From: Cyclostephanos tholiformis
Taxonomy: Eukaryota; Bacillariophyta; Thalassiosirophyceae; Thalassiosirales; Thalassiosiraceae
DNA: 21,205 bases
Direction of reading: 5' to 3'
NCBI GenBank assembly: GCA_036939975.1
Contig: JALLPB010000487.1
Coordinates: forward strand, 1 to 21,205
Shown here: piece by piece, positions 8,157 to 15,525 of the stretch
Numbering within the stretch: position 1 is the stretch's first letter
How the letters are laid out: every line of letters starts with the position of its first letter
The notes under the pieces: model-generated
Seen by the model: only the letters and a program-made list of their open reading frames with translations
Told to the model about the DNA's origin: nothing
Database searches by the model: none
Position numbers and translations under genes: made by a program

Positions 8157-9107
8157 TTAGTGTGAGTTAGTGGTGTTGTGTGGTGGGTGGCCTCTGTTGG
8201 GGATGGGTTGTGTGTACAATTTGTTGACGTGGGTGATGTTGTCCGGCCCGATCGTGGCAATGGTATGTGTACCGCATGCGCGACTGACGGCAGTGTGGTA
8301 GCCGTCAGAGTCTGCGGCACGTTGGGTGCATTGGTGAGATGTTGAAGTAGATTTAAAGTTCTGTGTTAAGCGTCTAACACTCATAGCCATTTTGAACAGG
8401 TATTTGATGTCCCTGGCAAATGCTGCTGCGATCCTGTAGTGGATGCATGATTGGATGGGGACGTTGTTGCATTGTTGTGTGGTGGAAGGTGCAAAGATGA
8501 GCATGTCGAGATGGAGGAGGAGCCACCAAAAAGGTGCCAATGTTGCGTTGGATGGTGATACGGAGTAAGATGTGGTTATTGCGGAGATGATCGAGGTTTT
8601 TAGGTTGAAGAATGAAGCTTTGTAGCGGCTTTTGAGGAAATGGCGCCATGTAGTTCGGAAGTCTGGTGGTTCATGATCGTATGTGTTGGAGATAAATGTG
8701 AGCCCATGCTCCCAGTGGTTGATGACGCTTTTGTGTGTGAAGCAATGGAGGGTGTGTGATGCAATCTCCAGGGGTGAAGGTGGGTGGTGTGAATCATGTC
8801 GTGGTAGTATGTTGTGTGGGGAGATGTGTGGAGGTTTTGGATGTGATGCGTTGCTGTGAATGGTGAGTGCTCTGATGGAAGGAAAGAATGTTCGTGGCAC
8901 AGATGGGCAAGTCGAGCAGCAGCAATGGAAGATGCCGAGTGGTACGCAATGTGAGAGGTCGGTGAGGCGGTGTGTCGTCTTGTGGGCAGGGGTGTTGAGA
9001 TGTCGAAGGAGTGCAAGTTTTGATGGAAACTGTGCATTGGTGTTATCTGCGGAGTGGGTGCAACCCAATACCGGACAAAAGTATGTTGTTGTCGTGTTAT
9101 TGTTCAT
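8157..9107 (-). pseudogene. N-terminal zinc-finger part of the RT polyprotein
   Basis: This 316-codon frame opens with MNNNTTTTYFCPVLGC. Finger 1 uses C11, C16, H36 and H42. A second Cys/His cluster has CCCSTC at 62-67 with H84 and H89. Such fingers at the start of retroelement proteins usually bind nucleic acid. Residues 100-300 form a linker with hydrophobic helices (FWWLLLHLDMLIF near 195-207) and an AAAFARDIKYLFK helix. The frame stops at 8157, but the same reading frame resumes after two more stops as the RT core, so the stop codons look like decay of one long protein. I would not call this a functional gene. Confidence 0.65.
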
Positions 9108-9188
9108 TGACGGTCTCTGTTGTTGCAGTGGGATTGTTATCCTGAATCGATTATGATAGATTGTATTTATGGGGTTGATGGCCGTCGT

Positions 9189-9491
9189 TTAGGAATGCTT
9201 GGGTGATGCGTGGGCTGTGGGGGGTTCTTTGTCGTGAGGATCACGAAGGGAATGGTTGTCGGAAGCGTCGATAGCCCCAGGGTCAAAGTCGACGGGCATG
9301 GGCATCGTTGGCGTAGATGGCCATGGTAGGAGTGGTGGCGGGGGGTGAGGAGGCCGGGGGTGATGAAGATGTGAGAGATGTGAGCTCACTGATGTGGGCA
9401 AGGATCGGAGGGAGGTGTGAGTTGTTCCGATGAGCATCAAAATTCTGACGAGAAACAGAAAAGTTGTTATCATCAGATGTCGGCTGGTCAT
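9189..9491 (-). CDS. Low-complexity A/C-rich frame upstream of the RT relic
   Basis: A 100-codon frame with a hydrophobic start (LMITTFLFLVRILMLIG) and then a Pro/His/Ser-rich stretch. I recognise no domain. It lies on the same strand as the RT relic, with the same A/C-rich coding bias, 80 bp upstream of the zinc-finger frame. It could be part of the element's first open frame or just an open stretch created by biased composition. I do not assign a function. Confidence 0.2.
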   Translation of the reverse strand: MTSRHLMITTFLFLVRILMLIGTTHTSLRSLPTSVSSHLSHLHHPRPPHPPPPLLPWPSTPTMPMPVDFDPGAIDASDNHSLRDPHDKEPPTAHASPKHS

Positions 9492-9709
9492 GTGGGAAGG
9501 TGGGCTCGGATGGTTGGCATAGTTTAAGTAATATCAGCGAATGTGGGGTGTAAGTCGGAGTTCACTGTGCTGGATATGCAGTGTCCGATGGTGAATAATG
9601 GGTGTGGTTGGGAGTGGTTGGCAGCGGTGGAATTTGTGGGGGGAAATGCGTGAGTGTTTGACAATGATCGACATGTCCCGAAGTGTGTTTGACAAATTGT
9701 GTGGGCGCA

Positions 9710-10423
9710 TTATATTCTCCATTTCAGGAAAGTATGGGGTCGAGTTGTACAGTGGAATTGGTGGTGAGTGTTTCGGACCTGGTTAAAAAGTGGTTGGATC
9801 GAAGTGGAAGGGGGAGTTAGGCAAAAGTGATGGGTGATTGTAGTTTCGTCGATTCCAGGAATGAAGGACCTGCTTTGGGTGGTAATTGTGATACGGTAGT
9901 TGGATAGGTGTAAGACGGGTGTAGTATTGTGTTCGGATGGGTGTCTGTTGGTTATATGGTAATCAGATGGGTGTTGCATTGGAAGGGATTTGAAGTTGGA
10001 TGGGTGTCTGTCGGGTATGTGGTAAGCGGGTGGATGACGGGGCTGTCTATCATGGTGTAAGCCGTAGGTTGTCGTGTGAGGCTTTGAAGTCGGGGAAGAG
10101 AAGGAGTTAAATTGTTGGTCGCTGGGGGATATGATAGCGTTTTGTTGGGCAAATGTGTTGGTGGTTATATTGTGAAAAAAGGGGAGATGTTGCCGTAGTA
10201 TCGGTCGTTGGGAGGATGAGTGTCTCACGTCTGATGATAGTGTTGTCGTAGGGTTGTAATTAGTGGCCGTTTGTTGCTGTTTATTCATAGAAAAAACTGG
10301 GGGGAGATTCGAATTGTGTGTCACGTTATTAGGCGAACGGGTGTCCATCGTTTTATATTTCCAGGGCGGTGGTTTTGTTGGATAGCAGCCATCAAGGCCA
10401 TGGTGTTGTTTAGTTGTTAACAT
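9710..10423 (-). CDS. Possible ORF1-like low-complexity protein of the retroelement
   Basis: A 237-codon frame begins MLTTKQHHGLDGC and is dominated by Thr, His, Pro, Asn, Gln and Ser. Near residues 130-170 a short repeat built on HPSDYHIT-RHPS appears; on DNA the word ggatgggtgtctgt recurs at 9935 and 9998 (63 bp apart). There is no domain I can name. Non-LTR elements often carry a low-complexity nucleic-acid-binding ORF1 upstream of the RT frame, and position, strand and base bias fit that, but the frame could also be non-coding with few stops because of its A/C bias. It ends at the edge of the 63-bp tandem repeat block. Confidence 0.3.
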   Translation of the reverse strand: MLTTKQHHGLDGCYPTKPPPWKYKTMDTRSPNNVTHNSNLPPVFSMNKQQQTATNYNPTTTLSSDVRHSSSQRPILRQHLPFFHNITTNTFAQQNAIISPSDQQFNSFSSPTSKPHTTTYGLHHDRQPRHPPAYHIPDRHPSNFKSLPMQHPSDYHITNRHPSEHNTTPVLHLSNYRITITTQSRSFIPGIDETTITHHFCLTPPSTSIQPLFNQVRNTHHQFHCTTRPHTFLKWRI

Positions 10424-10548
10424 ATTCTGATCTCGTATCGTACAATACCCGCCCTTCTTACTTTCACATCTTCTTTCCGAAAAGTTATTCTGATCTCGTA
10501 TCGTACGATACCCGCCCTTTTTACTTTCACATCTTCTTGAAAAGAGAT
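10424..10548 (+). repeat. Two-copy 63-bp tandem repeat with a GTATCGTACGATAC palindrome
   Basis: The unit starts attctgatctcgtatcgtac and continues through cccgccct and ttactttcacatcttctt. Copy one begins at 10424, copy two at 10487, a period of 63 bp. The second copy holds a perfect 14-bp palindrome gtatcgtacgatac; the first has one mismatch (gtatcgtacaatac). The block lies 225-350 bp upstream of the trypsin-like gene, so it may be a regulatory duplication. Alternatively it marks the edge of the retroelement. Confidence 0.75.
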
Positions 10549-10772
10549 GTAAAATGAATGGCGGAGTGGTTTCGGAGCTCTACGTAGGAACCCTATCGGA
10601 TGGTCCGTGCATCCCTCACGAAGGAATGCGTAGATTGTTCTTCTCTTCTCGCACGGCTCACTCTCATAAAAAAAAAATAAACCCGAAAAAAGTCTCATAA
10701 AAAAAAAATAATAACAATTATTCAATCCTCCGCTTCAACCCTCCTTAGTAGTCCTCTTGACGTACCCTGACG
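10549..10772 (+). promoter_or_regulatory. Presumed 5' region of the trypsin-like gene
   Basis: No gene is seen. Two copies of tctcataaaaaaaaaata (about 10663 and 10691) flank a short accessory stretch, and a pyrimidine-rich run (cctccgcttcaaccctcc) precedes the start codon by about 45 bp, which would suit a transcription start region. No clear TATA box can be asserted. Confidence 0.3.
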
Positions 10773-12278
10773 ATGAACACTAATTGTCCCGAAGAAAAAC
10801 TTACGAGCGATCTCGACCTCGAGACCAAGAACATGGATGAATCCAAGACCAGCATGGAGCTAGTAATCCAAGGGGTGACTGGCGATGGGGATGATATGCA
10901 GCATGGCGAAACCAAGACAAGCCCCGAAGACGATCAAGACATCGAAGACGCCACCGCCAAAAATGGATCGAAATGCGGAATGAAGTACAGGCTCATCGCT
11001 CTGGGTGGCGTGTTGCTCGTCGCGACCGTTACCGCACTATCCGTCGTGCTAGTACAGCCTAGCCATAACCACGACATTGAGGAGAAACCCAGCGATGCAG
11101 TGCCCCTACCGCCTCTTGCGGCAGCATACCAACCAATGTCCCCTTCGAGGATAATTGGCGGAAATGAGGCAGACGAGGGTAGCTATCCCTACATGGTCTA
11201 TTTGTCGGACGACTCAAGTTTATGTGGGGGATCTCTCATCGCGAAAGACGTCGTCCTGACCGCGGCGAGCTGCAGCTCGAGCTCGACATACTATGCATAT
11301 TTGGGTGTACGCGATGTCAACAATGGCTTCGATGAGGCATTTACTGTCACAAAGGAGGTGCTCCATCCGAACTACAATGGAGAAACTGCTCTTGTAGATA
11401 ATGATTTCATGCTTTTATTCCTGGACGGTCCCTCTGCTGCCAAGACGGTCAAGCTGAACTCCTATGCCTCCGTTCCCACCATAGGCCAAGATGTTTGGAC
11501 AGTGGGATGGGGGGATACTGACATCGCCAATGATTATGATTCTGATACTACCTACGATCAAAGTATCAGTCCCATCTTGAATCAGATCGAGGTGCAAGTT
11601 TTATCCAACGAAGATTGTGATTCCAGCGGGGGTTACATTGGTGATAACTACTTCGAATACACTGGTTATATAACTGACAACATGCTGTGCGCCCAGGATG
11701 ATGGTCAGGATGCCTGCCAAGGTGATGGCGGTGGACCGTTGGTTATCAGGACTTGCGACGGCAACGACATTCAAGTTGGGGTGATCTCTGGTGGTTTTGG
11801 CTGTGCAGAGGTGGCATTCCCTGGCGTTTACGCTCGTGTTTCCGAAGCATACGAGTGGATTCGAGGTGAAGTGTGCGCTAGAAGCAATTATGCAACTGAG
11901 GCTGGGTTTGATTGCACCAGTGACCGCGATTCCGGCTCGTCCTGCACTGGCAGTACCCCTAATTGGGTCGATTCGGCCGGCGACGGATGTGATTGGTACG
12001 AATCGCATGATTCGCCAGGGTGCGATGACTACGGCGACTCATGGGTTGGATCAATGGGGCCTGCATCGGAGAATTGCTGCTACTGTTTCCAATCTAACGA
12101 TGACCCCTGCGAGGTTTGCCCTAACGGCCTAACTGATGGTGACTTTGTCCCATACCCAGAGCAAGGGAATACATATACTTGTCAAGAAATTGTTGATTAT
12201 GGAATATATTCTTCAACAGATGGCTCTAATTTCTGTGAAGAAACCCTGAAATCATGGTCACATATTTGTTGCCCTTAA
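10773..12278 (+). CDS. Type II membrane trypsin-fold protein, probable pseudoprotease
   Basis: A 501-residue protein in one exon. An acidic cytosolic tail (1-70) is followed by a single membrane segment (about 73-94). An S1 domain runs from about 127 to 365 and starts with the activation site PSR|IIGG. Three S1 disulfides are retained (C151-C167, C282-C306, C315-C344), as are D211 of the triad (DNDFMLL), D313 at the pocket base and GWG. The catalytic His motif TAAHC is TAASC (S166) and the catalytic Ser motif GDSGG is GDGGG (G319). With His and Ser both gone, peptide hydrolysis by the usual mechanism is not expected. Two Cys-rich modules follow, about 380-440 (GDGCDWYE to NCCYC) and 446-501 (CEVCPNGLTDG to HICCP), of a type I associate with diatom extracellular proteins. 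It probably works as an extracellular binding or regulatory domain anchored at a membrane; the ligand is unknown. A possible polyadenylation signal follows at 12468. Confidence 0.95.
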   Translation: MNTNCPEEKLTSDLDLETKNMDESKTSMELVIQGVTGDGDDMQHGETKTSPEDDQDIEDATAKNGSKCGMKYRLIALGGVLLVATVTALSVVLVQPSHNHDIEEKPSDAVPLPPLAAAYQPMSPSRIIGGNEADEGSYPYMVYLSDDSSLCGGSLIAKDVVLTAASCSSSSTYYAYLGVRDVNNGFDEAFTVTKEVLHPNYNGETALVDNDFMLLFLDGPSAAKTVKLNSYASVPTIGQDVWTVGWGDTDIANDYDSDTTYDQSISPILNQIEVQVLSNEDCDSSGGYIGDNYFEYTGYITDNMLCAQDDGQDACQGDGGGPLVIRTCDGNDIQVGVISGGFGCAEVAFPGVYARVSEAYEWIRGEVCARSNYATEAGFDCTSDRDSGSSCTGSTPNWVDSAGDGCDWYESHDSPGCDDYGDSWVGSMGPASENCCYCFQSNDDPCEVCPNGLTDGDFVPYPEQGNTYTCQEIVDYGIYSSTDGSNFCEETLKSWSHICCP

Positions 12279-12467
12279 GCGATTGAGGATCAATATATCC
12301 TTTGATGTATCTGTTGTTGCAAGTTCACGCCCCTCACCCTGATTTATGGGGTTCGTACGACGTGCGGAGATCAATTTCTCATTTCATACATATTTTGAAG
12401 CGGCATCTGATTGTTCCATTAACGATGCATTCGCGTGATATCGCTGCCACTACTTGTTCGGCATTGT

Positions 12468-12473
12468 AATAAA
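12468..12473 (+). terminator. Candidate polyadenylation signal AATAAA
   Basis: An aataaa hexamer occurs 190 bp after the trypsin-like stop codon, on the same strand. The match is a short word in fairly AT-rich DNA, so chance is possible. Confidence 0.35.
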
Positions 12474-12561
12474 GTAAAAGTCGATTTTTGCGCAATACAT
12501 TCAAAATATGGTAGAGCTAACTTTAGCGACAGATTGCCTTATGCTTACACACGCTAAGTAT

Positions 12562-12882
12562 TCAGCCATAATTACGTAGCAAGAAATCGCGAATTTCTCT
12601 TTCGCTGACGTTGTCGTCGTCGCCCCCCGTAATGACTGAGCCAAACGCGCGGTCATCGCGGCTAAGGCAATTAAGGTACTTGGGGTAATGAAGATGTCCC
12701 ATTCCATGCATCCGAGCACCACCAGGAGACTCTCTCTTAGGAATGTAAGAAAGGGCCATGAACGTGCACGCATTTTCGATGCTGGTGATCCCTCCCAACC
12801 GACGGTCGTTCGAATGAACTGCAAGGAGGGTGGAGGGGGGAAGATGCTTACGTCCGCACACGCTCTCCTCGATACTACTCAT
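12562..12882 (-). CDS. Small open frame overlapping the TrmO-like stop codon
   Basis: A 106-codon frame whose ATG overlaps the TGA of the TrmO-like gene in another frame (ATGA-type overlap). The second half looks protein-like (GARMHGMGHLHYPKYL, then SEREIRDFLLRNYG before the stop), but I recognise no domain. It contains a possible 33-bp in-frame GT-AG segment (GTAAGC to CCTTGCAG). It could be the last exon of an unrelated minus-strand transcript, a separate small gene, or chance in the 3' UTR. The TrmO-like protein is complete without it. Confidence 0.3.
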   Translation of the reverse strand: MSSIEESVCGRKHLPPSTLLAVHSNDRRLGGITSIENACTFMALSYIPKRESPGGARMHGMGHLHYPKYLNCLSRDDRAFGSVITGGDDDNVSEREIRDFLLRNYG

Positions 12883-13777
12883 CCAATGAGAGAAATGGTA
12901 TGCACTACCACGACGTCCTCCGCCCCGCTACGTGTGCTTCGTTCGTCCGTGCATCGAGAACGACGCTCCTCGACGGTGTACCCCACGAGCAGATTGTCGA
13001 TCTGCTGCGTGCACAAACGTGGACGATCGTGGTCGTCGATGTCATCGCGATTATTCTCCAACTTGCCATCGTTCCGTGCCGCCGCCGACGCCGCCGACGC
13101 CGACGCAACCGCGGCCTCGTCGCCCACCAGCCTGCGACTCCTCTCCGCTTGGAATTTCCCCCCCCGCGCCTTACCCGTCTGCCACGCGCTACGCACGTCG
13201 GCCCCGAGTGTCTCGATTATGCAATCTTCGATGTACTTCGCCGCATCCTCCGGATCATCCCTCCATGGCGAGTGGGGTCCGTAGAATCGCATACGGGACA
13301 GCATTGACGAGGACGTGCACGACGACGAATTAGGCGACGACGAATCGCAGACGACTCCGCCCTTCGATGGGATGCCACCTCCCAATCGATCGCATCCGTC
13401 CATGGTCGTGTCTCTCGTGACATTCTCCGCGAGGGCCATTTCGCGAAGGAAACGACTCGCGTCGGGACGCATCGTGACGTCTCGACGCTTGCGCAATCCC
13501 GACTCGACCCAGTGGGGCACCCTCGCGCGACGCGCGGACTTCGATGCGCGGATGGGAATTGACGCTCGTCCGCCATCGCCGCCGCCCCCCCCGCCATCGT
13601 CGCCCCTACGATCCCCCCCCTCGTGCGAGGGCGACGACGATGCGCCCTCGTCGTCATCGTCGCGTGCGCATCCCGCGTCGTCGGTATATCCGACGCAATC
13701 GTATTGAGGCACGTACGGCTTGATGTCGAGTATGGGCGTGCCGTCGACGAGGTCCAATCCCGATAACAATAACGAGA

Positions 13778-13808
<31 letters not shown>

Positions 13809-14837
13809 TGAGGAGGAGGACGATCCGTTGCCGCGACCCCTGGCCTTCTTCCTCCCGCCATTGCCACCGCCTCCTCTTCCTTTTCCCCCTTCTTTATCCC
13901 CGTCCTTCTCCACATCCGATGCATCCTTGGCATCGACAACGACCACCCCATCCAATTTACACAGGGATATGCCGATCGGATTCGGACGATGGGGGGTACG
14001 CGTCGAGAAGATGCCCACCCTGCGTCCGCCGAGGGAGGGAGGCGCGATCTTCGATGGGAATTGTCGACGTCTTCGTCGTAGTCGTCGATCATCGTCGCAT
14101 CGCGTCGTCGATAGCGCGAAGTTCCCCCCGCCCGCGCCACCGGCCCCGCCATCATCGCCACCGGAACCGAACGCTCCCTCCCTGACATTGACGTTGCTAT
14201 TCAAATGGAAGACAAATACGACGTAAACGTGACTGTACTCTCCCAATTCCAAAATCGAATCCATAGATATCAGATTTTCGTCGAAGGTTATCACGCCCCT
14301 GGAGTTAGGTACGAGCATGCCCTGTCTGGGCGTGCCGACGCAAAGTCGATATATCGACGATAACGTGCCTATGGGATGCATCGGCGGGATGACTACGATC
14401 GACGATGGCGACGACGTCATCGCAGTCGCGGGGGGGGGGATGTGGATGAACGAGGAGGTCGGGACGTCGGCGGCGGGATGAACGCCGCCTCCGCGACGAC
14501 GACCGAGACGACGACGTTCGATGGTCGCGTCATTGGCAGCGGTGGAGGTCCTTCGGGCCGTCGGGACTTCGTTTTCGTCGTCGTATTCGTCGTCGTTCGT
14601 CATACGACGACCAGGCCCACCACCTCCCGCCGCCGATCGTTGGCATTTGCGCTTCTTGACCACGACGACGACAGCGACGACGGCGACGGCGGCAATTGTC
14701 GTCGCGACGACGAAGGAGACGATCGCGGAGCGATACGATGAGGGGGGGGATAGGGACCTCGACGACGATGACGATCTGGACGTGGCCGTCGCGGTGAGTT
14801 CGGGGAAAATGTGTGGGGGGGATGATGAGCTCGTCAT
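12879..14837 (-). CDS. TRMO: TrmO/TsaA-family tRNA methyltransferase-like protein
   Basis: A 652-residue single-exon protein. TrmO proteins use S-adenosylmethionine to N6-methylate t6A at position 37 of ANN-decoding tRNAs. Family landmarks in order are HPIGTLSSIY and the following GTPRQG (154-173), the VPNSRGVITFD region (176-186), LGEYSHVYVVFVFH (198-211), FSTRTPHRPNPIG (277-289) and SGLDLVDGTPILDIKPYVP (359-377). The C-terminal domain has EDAAKYIEDCI (530-540), SAWQTGKARGGKFQ (550-563) and IDNLLVGYTV (613-622), paralleling bacterial TrmO to its end. Unusual additions are an N-terminal hydrophobic segment (about 38-60, VVVVV then KKRK), two insertions inside the catalytic domain (Gly-rich 220-240; Ser run 339-353 from a GAC/GTC microsatellite at 13778-13808) and Asp/Gly-rich loops. 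Bacterial TrmO is about 235 residues, so over half is lineage-specific. The segment may anchor it to an organelle or ER membrane. Confidence 0.92.
13778..13808. repeat. (GAC)n microsatellite inside the TrmO-like gene
   Basis: About ten GAC units in a row on the plus strand encode the poly-Ser run (residues 339-353) on the minus strand. The number of units may differ between strains. Confidence 0.85.
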
Positions 14838-14863
14838 TATCCTTATTTTATGTTCTTTAAAAT

Positions 14864-14885
14864 AACAAGCTGATAGGGCCTGCGG
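14864..14885 (-). repeat. 22-bp dispersed repeat, second copy
   Basis: In reverse complement it matches 51-72 with one mismatch. It lies 27 bp upstream of the TrmO-like start codon, in the gene's presumed 5' UTR or core promoter. Confidence 0.6.
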
Positions 14886-15292
14886 CTCTACCGCACATTG
14901 ACAGACAGACAGTCATTTTTTGTGATGTATGATGTTGTGGTGCGAGCCGGACAGATGAAATAATAGGTAATGCTGCCACAACATGCCGAGATTTTGAATA
15001 GTACCCTACCTAGTAGTTTTCTACGAACAGCCCGACTCAACCTAGGAACTCCATATGAAATAACCTATCTACGAGGAAATAGCACGTGGTAGGGTATTTT
15101 AAATCTTGATACCCACCTCAGTTCAGCGAAAATGGGATATCGTATGTGTATCGACTTACTGATTCCGACTTTTAAGAGTAGCAGAGTATGTAGAATTGTA
15201 CCACGCCCGGGATTGGTACAATTTGTACTGCCCTAGAAACATGTTCCTTCCTTCTTTTTTTCCAAGCTGAACCTATGATGCCGTGCCATGTA

Positions 15293-15448
15293 CGATATCC
15301 AAGATAGGGTTGGAGTCGATTTTCGAGACCAACGCCAAATTTGGTGATCAAACGGTCCCCTCTCCTTCAACGATATCCAAGATAGGGTGCTCGCTCGAGT
15401 CGATGTTGACTTGAACACCCAAGTTGGTGATCAAATCAGTCCTTCACT
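15293..15448 (+). repeat. Two-copy 78-bp tandem duplication upstream of SIT
   Basis: Both copies begin cgatatccaagatagggt (15293 and 15371), share gagtcgat in the middle and end caa-ttggtgatcaaa plus cggtcc or cagtcc. The period is 78 bp. The second copy ends about 75 bp before the SIT start codon. A silicon-transporter promoter is a plausible place for duplicated regulatory sites, but no known factor site is identified. Confidence 0.75.
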
Positions 15449-15525
15449 CTTCGTCTCATAATTCCCAGGCTGTCTCCACCGAACCGATTCAATTTAAGCA
15501 TTGGATATATTAAATCATCATCACT

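Larger units (their letters stand above)
6026..9107 (-). mobile_element. Reverse-transcriptase (non-LTR-like) element, decayed
   Basis: A single ancestral polyprotein can be followed on the minus strand through at least four frame changes. In order: two C2H2-like fingers (about 9077-8838), a linker, RT fingers/palm (8117-7490), YIDD (7401-7390), thumb and connection (to about 6890), a zinc knuckle (6791-6741), a C-terminal region with PYTTIGADITIS (about 6500) and a terminal APTPSI segment (about 6085). No long terminal repeats, integrase, protease or APE-type endonuclease were found. The C-terminal zinc knuckle followed by a possible nuclease fold recalls R2-type non-LTR elements, but that is inference. 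The coding strand is A/C-rich, unlike the host genes. It ends abruptly at the piggyBac right terminus. Confidence 0.75.
14838..15525. promoter_or_regulatory. Divergent intergenic region between TrmO-like and SIT genes
   Basis: This 688-bp stretch separates two genes transcribed away from each other and so should hold both promoters. It contains the inverted copy of the 22-bp repeat (14864-14885), an acag triplet repeat near 14900, and the 78-bp tandem duplication (separate entry). A ttggatatattaaatc stretch lies just upstream of the SIT start codon. I see no gene in it. Confidence 0.5.

Noticed and set aside
13217..14226. Long frames antisense or shifted to the TrmO-like gene (for example 323 codons at 13217-14188)
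   Set aside because: They are GC-rich shadows of the real gene, dominated by Arg, Pro and Asp runs from GAC/GTC repeats, with no domain.
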